DNA of 44,406 nt. Source: Atribacteria bacterium SCGC AAA255-G05 (GTDB lineage: Bacteria; Atribacterota; Phoenicimicrobiia; Phoenicimicrobiales; Phoenicimicrobiaceae). The position numbers and the translations under genes are program-made. The notes beneath the pieces are model-generated. The model searched no databases. It was not told the origin of the DNA and saw only the letters and a program-made list of their open reading frames with translations. The first letter of the stretch is position 1; every line of letters begins with the position of its first letter. Positions 17,773-26,001 of this stretch are shown in pieces. The stretch is from positions 1-44,406 of the forward strand of contig ASPA01000005.1 in assembly GCA_000405605.1 (NCBI GenBank), in the 5' to 3' direction.

Positions 17773-18591
17773 TTATTTTATTTCGAAAGTTAACTTACCT
17801 TCTCTATAGGCCTGGATATAGCCACTGCAAAAATTATCCTCTCCCAGAAGAGTCATAGCAGTCTTGGTAATAGCCATCATTCTTTTATCTGTAGAATCAA
17901 TGATTGCTGCATCCATGCCACAGCCCATAGTCAAAATCATAAAGACTTGATTGATGAGCTTTCTCTCCGGAAGACCATAAGATATATTACTTAAACCCGT
18001 GACTATTTTAACTTCAGGATGGGCTTCCTTAACGCTTTTTATCGTTTCCATGGTTACCAAGCCATTTTTATCACTGGTTCCGATAGGCACTACTAAGGGA
18101 TCAATAAATATGTCTTTTAAAGGAACTCCGACATCAGTTAATACTTTTATTAATTTTTTGGCAATCTCAACCCGGGTTTTGGAATTATCAGGAATGCCTC
18201 GTTCATCCATAACAAGCGCTACTACCGCACATTTATATTTTACTATGGCAGGTAATAATCTATCAATTTTTTCTTTCTCACCGGTAATTGAATTAATTAA
18301 AGCTTTGCCTTTGTCCCAATTGTAAACTTCCAAGCCTTTTTCAATCTCTTCTGCGTTAGGACTATCAATGCATAAAGGGACATCTACCGCCTCTTGAACT
18401 GTTTTTACTAACCATTCCATATTTTCTTCTTTGTCACCACTGGCAGCGGAGGAATTTACATCCAGCATCTCAGCTCCACCTTCTACTTGCTTTTTGGCTA
18501 AATCCTGAATAGATTTTACATCTCTATTCTCAATCATTTCTCTAACTTGTTTCCGAGCAGAATTTAATTTTTCTCCGATAATTAACATCAT
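17773..18591 (-). CDS. Methyltetrahydrofolate:corrinoid methyltransferase (AcsE-like)
   Basis: This 272-residue pterin-binding TIM barrel transfers methyl groups between methyl-THF and a corrinoid protein. The pterin site is visible: D76 and N100 (matching D75 and N96 of the Moorella enzyme), and GLSNISYGLPERK with N202 matching catalytic N199. LDVNSSAASGDKEENMEW is the family entry to strand two. GGAGG precedes the tandem ATGs. No CO dehydrogenase/acetyl-CoA synthase genes are in this window, so its partner here is presumably the MttB-linked corrinoid protein, passing methyl groups to THF. Direction of transfer is inferred. Confidence 0.9.
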   Translation of the reverse strand: MMLIIGEKLNSARKQVREMIENRDVKSIQDLAKKQVEGGAEMLDVNSSAASGDKEENMEWLVKTVQEAVDVPLCIDSPNAEEIEKGLEVYNWDKGKALINSITGEKEKIDRLLPAIVKYKCAVVALVMDERGIPDNSKTRVEIAKKLIKVLTDVGVPLKDIFIDPLVVPIGTSDKNGLVTMETIKSVKEAHPEVKIVTGLSNISYGLPERKLINQVFMILTMGCGMDAAIIDSTDKRMMAITKTAMTLLGEDNFCSGYIQAYREGKLTFEIK

Positions 18592-18679
18592 TTAACCTCC
18601 TTTTTTTACAAATACAAATAAATTATATCAAATGATTATACCTTATTGCTCAGTATCTATTGCAATAAGAATATTTGTT

Positions 18680-19699
18680 CTAAAGGTTGGTTATCCCCTT
18701 GACAATTTCAGGAATGATTTCAAACAGATCCCCGACTACGGCTATATCCGCAATCTGCATCATAGGTGTATCGGGGTTTTTGTCTATAGCTATGATCAAA
18801 TCACAAGACTGCATTCCTACAAGATGCTGAATCTGTCCGGAAATACCGCAGGCTATATAAACCTTTGTCTGAACTGTCTGTCCTGTCTGTCCGACCTGGT
18901 GTGCATAAGGGATCCAGCCCGAATCAACAGCTGCCCTGCTTGCACCTACAGCAGCTCCGCCTACCCTTTGGGCAAACTGTTTTAAAAGCTTAAAGCCTTC
19001 TGGACCTTTCATTCCCCTTCCGCCTGATATTATTATCTGTGCATCGGCAAGATTATAAGCAGTTTCGGTACTATGAAAAACATCTATTATCTGCTTGATC
19101 TTTTCGCTATCACTTGTAAGCATTTCTTCTTTTATAATTCTGCCGGTACGGCCGGGATCAGGTTCCGGTGATTTCATGACTCTTGGTCGTACGGTGGCCA
19201 TCTGAGGTCTGTGGTTTGAACAGCGGATAGTAGCCATGATATTACCACCAAAAGCCGGTCTTGTTTGAAGAAGGTCACCGTTTTCAGGGTCAATTGAAAG
19301 ACCCGTGCAGTCAGCTGTAAGACCACAATGTGTCATTACGGAAACTCGTGGAATCAGGGCACGTCCTCTCGTTGTGGCTCCGCAGATCACGACTTCGGGC
19401 TTATATTTTATGATAAGACGTTTCATGATTTTTGCTTCGGTTTCATCAATAAAACCGGATAATCCCGGATGGTCAACCACTATTACAACATCCGCTCCAT
19501 AGGCAAAAAGCGACTCTGGTTTTTCTTCAATACCGGATCCCATGACAACAACCCAGACTTCACTCTTTCTGAGATCTGCAAGAGTTCTTGCAGCACCTGT
19601 CAGCTCGTGTGTCACAGATTGTATTCCGCCGGCCAAAATCTCAGCGACTACCCATATATTGCGATATTCTTTTCTTTTAGCATCTGTAAAAGCTATCAT
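18680..19699 (-). CDS. etfA: Electron transfer flavoprotein, alpha subunit
   Basis: This 339-residue protein has an N-terminal Rossmann-like part and a C-terminal FAD domain from about residue 215. The FAD-binding signature reads GASRAAVDSGWIPYAHQVGQ, then VYIACGISGQIQH and AIDKNPDTPMMQIADI, all standard for EtfA. It lies 16 bp after etfB and directly follows metF-etfB, so the ETF probably carries electrons for the MetF homologue or a nearby dehydrogenase. No acyl-CoA dehydrogenase is nearby. Confidence 0.95.
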   Translation of the reverse strand: MIAFTDAKRKEYRNIWVVAEILAGGIQSVTHELTGAARTLADLRKSEVWVVVMGSGIEEKPESLFAYGADVVIVVDHPGLSGFIDETEAKIMKRLIIKYKPEVVICGATTRGRALIPRVSVMTHCGLTADCTGLSIDPENGDLLQTRPAFGGNIMATIRCSNHRPQMATVRPRVMKSPEPDPGRTGRIIKEEMLTSDSEKIKQIIDVFHSTETAYNLADAQIIISGGRGMKGPEGFKLLKQFAQRVGGAAVGASRAAVDSGWIPYAHQVGQTGQTVQTKVYIACGISGQIQHLVGMQSCDLIIAIDKNPDTPMMQIADIAVVGDLFEIIPEIVKGITNL

Positions 19700-19715
19700 T
19701 TTTATCTCCTCTGGA

Positions 19716-20504
19716 TCAAACTATACTTCGCAGTCTTAACTCTCTTAGCAGACTCTGTGCACATTCTATTGAAGATCCTTCAATCTTTTTTGTGCTTGTG
19801 TGTCTGGGTGGTGGAGGCTGCGTTTTTACAACCCTTGTGGGTGATCCGTTCAGACCGATTTTTGATGTATCCGCACCTATATCACCGGGTTTCCATACTG
19901 GTACTTCACATTTATTTGAAGCCAGTCGGCCTTTAAGTGATGGTACACGGGGTGTATTGATGTCTTTTACGACGGTTATTACTGCAGGAAAAGACATTTC
20001 ACATATATCATAACCATCTTCATGCATCCTTTTGACCCTGATGGATGAGGAAGATATCTCTTCCACAGCCATAACATAAGTTGCTTGAAGCCAGTCAAGA
20101 TGAGCTGCAATTCCAGGACCTACCTGGGCTGTATCACCATCTATGGCCTGCTTACCGCAAATGACCAGATCAATATCCCCGATCTTTTTAATAGCTTTTG
20201 CAAGGGCATAGCTTGTAGCCCATGTATCCGAACCACCAAAAGCCCGGTCACTGAGCAGAATGGCTCTGTCAACTCCCACTGAAATAGCCTCTCTCAGGCT
20301 TGCTTCAGCTTTTGGCGGACCCATTGACAGGGCAATCACTTCTCCTCCGAATTTGTCTCTCAACTGTACACCTTCTTCCACAGCGTAAGTGTCAAAAGGA
20401 TTCAAGATCGCTTTCATACCTTCTCTTATGATGCGTTTTGTTTCAGGATCGATTTTAGCATCGTTAGTTGCCGGTACCTGCTTGATACATACTACTATTT
20501 TCAT
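19716..20504 (-). CDS. etfB: Electron transfer flavoprotein, beta subunit
   Basis: This 262-residue protein begins with KIVVCIKQVPATNDAKIDPET, standard for EtfB, and has NPFDTYAVEEG. The nucleotide loop reads CGKQAIDGDTAQVGPGIAAHL. The AIDGDTAQVGP form resembles EtfB proteins that bind a second FAD (bifurcating type) more than the AMP-binding mammalian form; this is recalled family knowledge and not computed. It pairs with etfA and follows metF by about 25 bp in the same operon. Confidence 0.95.
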   Translation of the reverse strand: MKIVVCIKQVPATNDAKIDPETKRIIREGMKAILNPFDTYAVEEGVQLRDKFGGEVIALSMGPPKAEASLREAISVGVDRAILLSDRAFGGSDTWATSYALAKAIKKIGDIDLVICGKQAIDGDTAQVGPGIAAHLDWLQATYVMAVEEISSSSIRVKRMHEDGYDICEMSFPAVITVVKDINTPRVPSLKGRLASNKCEVPVWKPGDIGADTSKIGLNGSPTRVVKTQPPPPRHTSTKKIEGSSIECAQSLLRELRLRSIV

Positions 20505-20529
20505 AACGCCTCCCTGCGATTACGGGTTC

Positions 20530-21327
20530 TCAGACCCAGGTATCTTTAATCAGATGGTATTGTGTTTTAAATCCGAGCAGTGATAGGTAAACACCGCACC
20601 CCGGATATAATTTGTGGAGCATTTTTAAAGTGGATATCGGGTCAAATTCTGTATTCTCAGGTATTTCATAACCGACTGCTTCCGAAAGAAGATGCAGTTT
20701 TCTGCTCATCCAGGCCTCTACAATTACCGGTATTCCAGGATATTTTTCAAGAAGTCTGTCGACAATTTCATTTCTCTCTATCAAAGGCTGGGTAATAATG
20801 AAAGTGGCCCCTGCTTTTATTTTTCTTTCCATCTTTTCAAGTTCGTGTTCTTCCGGTTCATAAGGATTGAATGCGACTCCGAGTACAAAAGTATCCGGAT
20901 ACTCTCGGTTTATGTACTTTAACAGTTCAACAGAAGTGACGGACTCGACATCAGTGGCGCCTACATCGGAAGGATGAAGCTTTGGAAGACGCTCCGAACC
21001 ATCTCCTGTTATTATCAAGAGATATCTGATTCCTTTTGTCTTACATATGTTAAGAATGTTGTCTAGATCATCTTTTGTATGAAAAGTATTCAGGTGAATC
21101 ATTACCTGCTCTGGTATGACGGGAAGGTCAAGTTCCTCAATTATTTCTGTTCCCTGGAATGACAGGAGACCCATTGCATTATCGGTTATACATGCACAAT
21201 AACCGCTGTCCATAACCCTGAGATATTTATTTGAAAATCTTTCAAGATCCTTTTCAAGCTTTTCTGAATCCTGTTTGGGTGGTAAAACTTCAACGTGGTA
21301 GATCTTATTCTGGATGTGATGAATCAT
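20530..21327 (-). CDS. metF: Methylenetetrahydrofolate reductase-like protein (MetF family)
   Basis: This 265-residue TIM-barrel flavoprotein interconverts methylene-THF and methyl-THF. Visible family features are VEVLPPK at residues 12-18 (E13 at the position of the catalytic glutamate), GVAFNPYEPEEHELEKMERK near 150, and AGATFIITQPL, the FAD-barrel strand. It lacks an NADH-binding extension, and no metV-like zinc-protein gene is adjacent; etfB and etfA follow immediately. This points to ETF as electron partner. It is somewhat divergent from textbook MetF, so a related pterin reductase is possible. Confidence 0.82.
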   Translation of the reverse strand: MIHHIQNKIYHVEVLPPKQDSEKLEKDLERFSNKYLRVMDSGYCACITDNAMGLLSFQGTEIIEELDLPVIPEQVMIHLNTFHTKDDLDNILNICKTKGIRYLLIITGDGSERLPKLHPSDVGATDVESVTSVELLKYINREYPDTFVLGVAFNPYEPEEHELEKMERKIKAGATFIITQPLIERNEIVDRLLEKYPGIPVIVEAWMSRKLHLLSEAVGYEIPENTEFDPISTLKMLHKLYPGCGVYLSLLGFKTQYHLIKDTWV

Positions 21328-21359
21328 GATACTCTCCTATCTCAATTAAATTGGTTAAA

Positions 21360-21455
21360 TTAAGCCTTTTCCCCGTAATATGCCACCGGCTTCTCTATGG
21401 TTCCATCCTGGGGATCTTCATATCTTATCTTAATTTTCCCTTCTTTGTCTTGCAT
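21360..21455 (-). CDS. Possible 31-residue small protein upstream of metF
   Basis: A frame from ATG 21455 (or 21458) to TAA 21360 reads with a plausible composition and ends in EKPVAYYGEKA. No good ribosome binding site is seen. It may be a real small protein, or the last part of a decayed gene between the corrinoid protein and metF. It was not matched to any family. Confidence 0.3.
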   Translation of the reverse strand: MQDKEGKIKIRYEDPQDGTIEKPVAYYGEKA

Positions 21456-21504
21456 CATTTGAGAAGGAAAGAAATAGATTTAAGATATTGAATATTATAA
21501 ATAT

Positions 21505-22137
21505 TTAGGCTATAAAAGATTTTGCACTATCCACAGCAGAAGCAGCATCAGGAGAATAAGCATCTGCCCCTATCTGATCAGCATAATTTTGAGTTATCGG
21601 TGCTCCCCCAATCATTATCTTTACTTTATCTCTAAGACCGGCAGCTTCCAGCGCCTTTACAACTTCTGGCATATTTACCATCGTAGTAGTTAAAAGAGCA
21701 GACATACCCACTATATCTGGTTGATCTACTTTTACAGCTTCCACAAATTTATCTACAGACACATCTGTTCCCAAATCTATAACTTCAAAACCTCCGCCCT
21801 CTAACATCATCTTTACTAAATTTTTCCCAATATCGTGCAAATCTCCCTTTACAGTGCCTATTGCTACTTTACCTATATTTTTTACTCCGGTTTCAACTAA
21901 CTTGGGTCGTAAAATATCCATTCCTGCATGCATTGCTCGAGCAGCAATTAAGACTTCCGGAACATATACCTCATTTCTTTTAAATTTTCCCCCAATAATT
22001 TCCATTCCTTTAATTAAACCATTTTCTAAGATATCCTTGGGTAATAAATTCTCTTCCAAAGCTTGTTTAACAAGTTCTGCTACTTTTTCTGCATCTCCTC
22101 TTTGTAGGGCTTCAGATACATTATTTAAATCTACCAT
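21505..22137 (-). CDS. Corrinoid (B12-binding) methyl carrier protein, MttC/MtgC type
   Basis: This 210-residue protein carries the methyl group as methyl-Co(III). It has an N-terminal four-helix cap (residues 1-85, with VPEVLIAARAMHAGMD) and a Rossmann B12 domain with the cobalt-ligating histidine in GDLHDIGKNLV (D99, H101, G104). The DxHxxG motif is followed by the expected VIDLGTDV and MSALLTTTM strands. Its promoter region carries the AGGTAA motif at 22210-22234, 72 bp before the ATG, as mttB has at 73 bp. The two genes are separated by a terminator yet appear co-regulated. Confidence 0.95.
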   Translation of the reverse strand: MVDLNNVSEALQRGDAEKVAELVKQALEENLLPKDILENGLIKGMEIIGGKFKRNEVYVPEVLIAARAMHAGMDILRPKLVETGVKNIGKVAIGTVKGDLHDIGKNLVKMMLEGGGFEVIDLGTDVSVDKFVEAVKVDQPDIVGMSALLTTTMVNMPEVVKALEAAGLRDKVKIMIGGAPITQNYADQIGADAYSPDAASAVDSAKSFIA

Positions 22138-22209
22138 GATAGAACCTCCTATATTTATTAAAATTTGATATAATTCTACAAAACAAAAAACATTAATACT
22201 ATAGATATA

Positions 22210-22234
22210 ATTGCACTATTAGGTAAAATCTTGC
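22210..22234 (-). promoter_or_regulatory. AraC-type tandem site upstream of corrinoid protein gene
   Basis: The plus strand reads ATTGC, six bases, AGGTAA, four bases, TTGC, with 20 bases from one TTGC half-site to the next, close to two helical turns. It is one of three copies with identical spacing in the window. Its near edge is 72 bp upstream of the ATG. Tandem direct half-sites of this period are typical of AraC-family activators; the likely protein is the PocR-AraC regulator at 29491-30846. Confidence 0.7.
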
Positions 22235-22281
22235 TTTTCTTAATACTATATAGAATCAGACTAAACAGAAAATAATTAAAA

Positions 22282-22324
22282 AAATAAAACAATAGAAAAA
22301 ATCTATTTTTCTATTGTTTTATTT
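22282..22324 (-). terminator. Terminator after mttB
   Basis: Perfect 19-bp arms (22282-22300 and 22306-22324) enclose a 5-base loop, with A-rich and T-rich flanks that give a U tract in both directions. It follows mttB by about 100 bp and precedes the promoter motif of the corrinoid protein gene, so mttB forms its own transcription unit. Confidence 0.85.
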
Positions 22325-22427
22325 AAATTGCAATTTATACTTTTTAAGTATTAAACAAACTCTATTTCTAAAAAGTTAATGAGTAAAATATCTATGTTCC
22401 GCTGTAAAAACATTTAATTGTTTAAAT

Positions 22428-23864
22428 TTACATTAATCCTTTTATCTTTGACTTTAGTTTCTGGTAAACTTCTATAGGAATAGGTAATGGTTTATGATTA
22501 GTTAGAATTTCTTCTACTTTTTCCCGTGCTCGAGTTCTGGTATCTTTGCTTCCTAAATTTTCCCATTCAGTTCTATGTTGACGATCTGCAAGAGTGGGGA
22601 AATATAATTCTTTACGCATATTTTGTACTGTATGCATCTCGGCAAGAAAATTCCCAGCTGGACCAACTTTAGCAATTAAATCTTCTGCCAAGGTCTCTTT
22701 ATCTACTTTAATCCCTTGCACCATTCGCATAACCATCCCTAAAATATCATTATCAATTACTGCTTTTTCAAAACTGATAGTCATACAAAACTCTAAGTTA
22801 CCAGCAGCATCATGGATAAAATTCGCTCCTGACAAAGCAACAGCTAACGCGCTGATTGCCGATTCATATCCTGCTTGAGCATCAGGAATTTTGGAATCAG
22901 ACATTCCAGCAGTAGCATAATAAGGAAGTTTTACATTCTGAGCTAATTGGGCTACACCAGCATTTATAAGACCCGGCTCCGCTCCGGCTCCAAGATAAAT
23001 ACCTTTTTGCATATCCATAATAGAAGCGGTTGAAGCATATATAACCGGAGTTCCGGGGTTAACTAACTGAGCCAGGGTTACACAAGCCAAAGTCTCTGCG
23101 TTAATTAAAACTAAATCACCTGCTAAAGTAACTGGACCAGTTGCTCCGGTTAGAACTTCACTGGGGCAAGCTACCGGTAGACCTTTACGAGCAATCTCAA
23201 TTAGAAATTCAGTATAAGTATTTTCTAATTTTAAAGGACTCATGACACAAGTAATAAAAGAAATAAATGGACATTTTTTTAACTGCTCTGCACCTCCAGC
23301 AATTTCTTCTGCCATTTTAATAGTTTCCAGTAATCCTGCTTTATCATAGATACCTCCCATAATATGTTTGGAAGTATTGGAAATACCTGCGTAAAATCTA
23401 TTTACATCAACTGTTTCTTTGGGTAATTCTGTAGGATATAAAGGTAAGAGATAAAAATGAACATTATCTAAGGCATCAACTAACTTAGCAAATTGCGCAA
23501 CATCTTCTAAAGTAGAAGGTCTCTTTTTGTTAGTTTCCCAATCAAGTACGTTTAAAACAGTACCACCAGTCCCAAAATATACATTTGAACCTTCTAAAAC
23601 AAGATTATGTTTATCTTCTCTACCGTAAAGAATCACCTTGGAAGGAGCTGTGTCAATAGCATTTTCTACCATCTTATGGGGTATTTTTACTATACGCTTG
23701 TCAAAATCAACCTCTGCTCCTTTTTCTTTAAATATATCTAATGCTTCTTTACAGTTTACTTCCATCCCTACATTTTCCAAAAGTCGAAGTGATGTGTTAT
23801 GAATATCTTTGATTCCCTCTGGCGAAAGAGGTTTATATTGACCTCCCGGTAAACCACCTATCAT
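22428..23864 (-). CDS. MttB-family methyltransferase (non-pyrrolysine; glycine betaine-type)
   Basis: This 478-residue protein belongs to the trimethylamine methyltransferase superfamily, which demethylates quaternary or tertiary amines onto a corrinoid protein. Family features include LSPEGIKDIHNTSLRLLENVG at the N-terminus, YFGTGGTVLNVLDWET, PSEVLTGATGPVTLAG and AGMSDSKIPDAQAGYE. There is no in-frame TAG over the full family length, so it is the pyrrolysine-free branch, where MtgB (glycine betaine) and related enzymes for other betaines and carnitine fall. The AGGTAA motif at 23938-23962 lies 73 bp upstream and a terminator follows. The exact substrate is open. Confidence 0.92.
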   Translation of the reverse strand: MIGGLPGGQYKPLSPEGIKDIHNTSLRLLENVGMEVNCKEALDIFKEKGAEVDFDKRIVKIPHKMVENAIDTAPSKVILYGREDKHNLVLEGSNVYFGTGGTVLNVLDWETNKKRPSTLEDVAQFAKLVDALDNVHFYLLPLYPTELPKETVDVNRFYAGISNTSKHIMGGIYDKAGLLETIKMAEEIAGGAEQLKKCPFISFITCVMSPLKLENTYTEFLIEIARKGLPVACPSEVLTGATGPVTLAGDLVLINAETLACVTLAQLVNPGTPVIYASTASIMDMQKGIYLGAGAEPGLINAGVAQLAQNVKLPYYATAGMSDSKIPDAQAGYESAISALAVALSGANFIHDAAGNLEFCMTISFEKAVIDNDILGMVMRMVQGIKVDKETLAEDLIAKVGPAGNFLAEMHTVQNMRKELYFPTLADRQHRTEWENLGSKDTRTRAREKVEEILTNHKPLPIPIEVYQKLKSKIKGLM

Positions 23865-23937
23865 TAACTTTACCTCCTAAAAATATCTTTTTATAAACAT
23901 ATAGTACATTATAATAACAGCTAAACTATAGTAATAT

Positions 23938-23962
23938 ATTGCTTCTATAGGTAATAAATTGC
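23938..23962 (-). promoter_or_regulatory. AraC-type tandem site upstream of mttB
   Basis: Same pattern as 22210-22234: ATTGC-N6-AGGTAA-N4-TTGC on the plus strand, oriented identically to its gene and 73 bp before the ATG. A TATAAT-like hexamer lies downstream in the minus direction, about 24 bases from the motif edge, with no clear -35 box. This fits an activator that replaces -35 contacts. Confidence 0.72.
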
Positions 23963-23973
23963 GAAAACATTTT

Positions 23974-24477
23974 TTACGGAATAAATTTGGAATATAGCTG
24001 CAATAGATATGTTTTAATTCTAAAATATTTTACATTTTTAAATTCTAAAAGCTCACCATCTTTGAATATCTTATACAAAAGAATTACTTTGTTATCGACG
24101 GTCAAATTATATTTGGCAATCACGCTGGACCTAATATAGAACTTCTCAATATCTTTATTTATATTATCTACAATGAAAAAATTATCCTGGTGTTTGAAAT
24201 TTTTATCTATCTCTGAAGGCAACCCTGCTCCTTGCCCTACAAATTTTGTACTAAGAAGGACGATATTCTCTTTGCCGGAATAAGCTCTAAAAGTCTCTGA
24301 AGTAGATGTTTTTTCCACAGAATGAGTATATTCAATAGTAAAATCAATCTTGTCTTTATAAGGAAATACTAAAATATTTTTTCTTTCGCCCTTCACCAAC
24401 AATACATCTTGAGGAGAGAAAAAGACCGCAAATAAGATAATTATAATCGCTGTAACTATATATTTCTTAATTTTCAT
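23974..24477 (-). CDS. DUF1850 family protein
   Basis: This 167-residue protein has one N-terminal hydrophobic segment (residues 5-22), so it is membrane-anchored or exported. The DUF1850 core is visible as FTIEYTHSVEKTSTSETF and later VGQGAGLPSEI. DUF1850 genes are usually found beside TAXI-type TRAP transporters, as here, where the permease and binding protein lie upstream with MmgE/PrpD between. Its role is unknown; an accessory function in TAXI transport is a reasonable guess. Confidence 0.82.
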   Translation of the reverse strand: MKIKKYIVTAIIIILFAVFFSPQDVLLVKGERKNILVFPYKDKIDFTIEYTHSVEKTSTSETFRAYSGKENIVLLSTKFVGQGAGLPSEIDKNFKHQDNFFIVDNINKDIEKFYIRSSVIAKYNLTVDNKVILLYKIFKDGELLEFKNVKYFRIKTYLLQLYSKFIP

Positions 24478-24545
24478 TTTTCTATTTTACCAATCTATTA
24501 ATCAAAAATAATTTGAGACTAATTTTCTACAAAAATCATGTTTTA

Positions 24546-25889
24546 TTATTTTAAACCTAATAATTCTCTTATGGTTAAATTCGATTTTTCAAAAGTCTTA
24601 ATATTATTCAAGATAGCTTCCTGCCTTTTTGATGAAATAATCCCATTAGTCTGCCACAAAAATTTAGTTACAATTTCTTGATAAGAAAAAGGATCAGCAG
24701 GACATCCTTTTGCTTGTGTCGGTTCAGAAATTATAAAACTCCCATCATTCAGATAAATTTTTAATAGTGCAGTATTAAAAGCCGGAAAACAATCTTCCCG
24801 TTCCTGGGAATAAACTAAATGAATTCTTTTTGCCATTTCTACTACTTTTTTATTTTTAATATTTTTCTTGCTTAATTGTTCTGCCCCCATTTTGTTATAC
24901 AAAATAATATTTGCCAGAACAAAAGGTATGCTATACTCAGCTTGAATATAATTAATGGGTTCAATATTGTTTAACGATGTAGCTTTTTTATGTGTAAAAA
25001 CTTCAATTTTTTCAATCTTTTGAGGATTAATATTATTTTTTTGTCTCAAATTAAAAAAGGCGTCGATGGGGGGATGCGACCATCTACAAGAAGTATAGCG
25101 TTTAAAATAGGTATCTAATATTTTATATTTTTCCCCCAAATCATTAAGGGAATAGCCTTTACTTTCTTCTTTATGTATCAACATACTCTCTACGCCAAGA
25201 AATCCTTTCTTGGCTAACACCGCTGCACTAATAGCTGTAGCCGCTGCCCAACCCATTGCTTCTTTTGTATTACTTCCATTTTCGATACTTTTTATTACTG
25301 GAGACAGGGGTGCATATGCTTCGGCAATTCCGAGTGCATTTAAAAAATCTTTCCCTGAAAAATTATATAATCTACTTAAGCCCGCTGCCGCCCCTATGAT
25401 AGCCCAGGTCCCTGCTCCAAAAAATCTATTCACTGTATTTTGAAAAATTAATTCACCGAAACGAATTCCAATATCATAAGCAATAATTACTGCTTCAATT
25501 AAAACAGTGGGAGAAACTTTTAAGCGCTCTCCTTCTGCTAATAAAGCAGGAAAAATTACTCCTCCGGGATGTCCGGCAGCTGACCTTACACCATCATCAA
25601 TATCCAAATCAGTTGCCATTGTTCCGTTTACGAAGGCAGCCCCGAAAGTTGAAAGAGTATTTCCATCTATCCATACAGAACTCTCAGTGCCTGGGAAGGA
25701 TTCTTTTACATAATCATAAACTATATTGCTTGAATCAGTATTGCTACCGGCAATTCCACAACCTAATATGTCTAATAAACATTTTTTAACTAACTTAATG
25801 ACTTCCGGAGGCAATAAATGATATTGAAGGTTTTCGTAATAATTAAGTAATTGTCTTTTTTTTTGGAAAGAAATATTAATTTCTTTCAT
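24546..25889 (-). CDS. MmgE/PrpD family protein
   Basis: This 447-residue protein belongs to the family that includes 2-methylcitrate dehydratase and cis-aconitate decarboxylase. Visible features are LDILGCGIAGSNTDSSNIV near the N-terminus, GAAFVNGTMATDLDIDDG, and the active-site region YTSCRWSHPPIDAF with its histidine. It lies after a strong terminator downstream of the TAXI binding protein and 68 bp before DUF1850. It probably dehydrates or isomerises the tricarboxylate-like acid imported by the TAXI system. The true substrate cannot be read from the sequence. Confidence 0.88.
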   Translation of the reverse strand: MKEINISFQKKRQLLNYYENLQYHLLPPEVIKLVKKCLLDILGCGIAGSNTDSSNIVYDYVKESFPGTESSVWIDGNTLSTFGAAFVNGTMATDLDIDDGVRSAAGHPGGVIFPALLAEGERLKVSPTVLIEAVIIAYDIGIRFGELIFQNTVNRFFGAGTWAIIGAAAGLSRLYNFSGKDFLNALGIAEAYAPLSPVIKSIENGSNTKEAMGWAAATAISAAVLAKKGFLGVESMLIHKEESKGYSLNDLGEKYKILDTYFKRYTSCRWSHPPIDAFFNLRQKNNINPQKIEKIEVFTHKKATSLNNIEPINYIQAEYSIPFVLANIILYNKMGAEQLSKKNIKNKKVVEMAKRIHLVYSQEREDCFPAFNTALLKIYLNDGSFIISEPTQAKGCPADPFSYQEIVTKFLWQTNGIISSKRQEAILNNIKTFEKSNLTIRELLGLK

Positions 25890-25950
25890 ACCCCATCCTT
25901 TTTTATTTACTTTAAATTTAATCGAGTAAAAAGTAATTGATTAATTCATA

Positions 25951-25986
25951 CTAAAAAAGAGGAGCAAATTTGCTCCTCTTTTTTAG
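25951..25986. terminator. Strong terminator between TAXI binding protein and PrpD genes
   Basis: A perfect 18-bp inverted repeat (25951-25968 with 25969-25986) has core GAGGAGC and is bounded by A6 and T6 runs, so it works in both directions. It ends the TAXI permease/binding-protein transcript on the minus strand and separates it from mmgE/prpD. Confidence 0.92.
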
Positions 25987-26001
25987 TAATTGTAAACTAT
26001 T

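Noticed and set aside
18600..18680. Regulatory site from repeated ATTGC words before the methyltransferase gene
   Set aside because: The two ATTGC words are 14 bp apart and lack AGGTAA, so they do not match the three-copy motif.
22428..23864. Pyrrolysine-containing MttB (read-through of TAG)
   Set aside because: The frame is full length without any in-frame TAG, and no pyl genes are seen; it belongs to the pyrrolysine-free branch.
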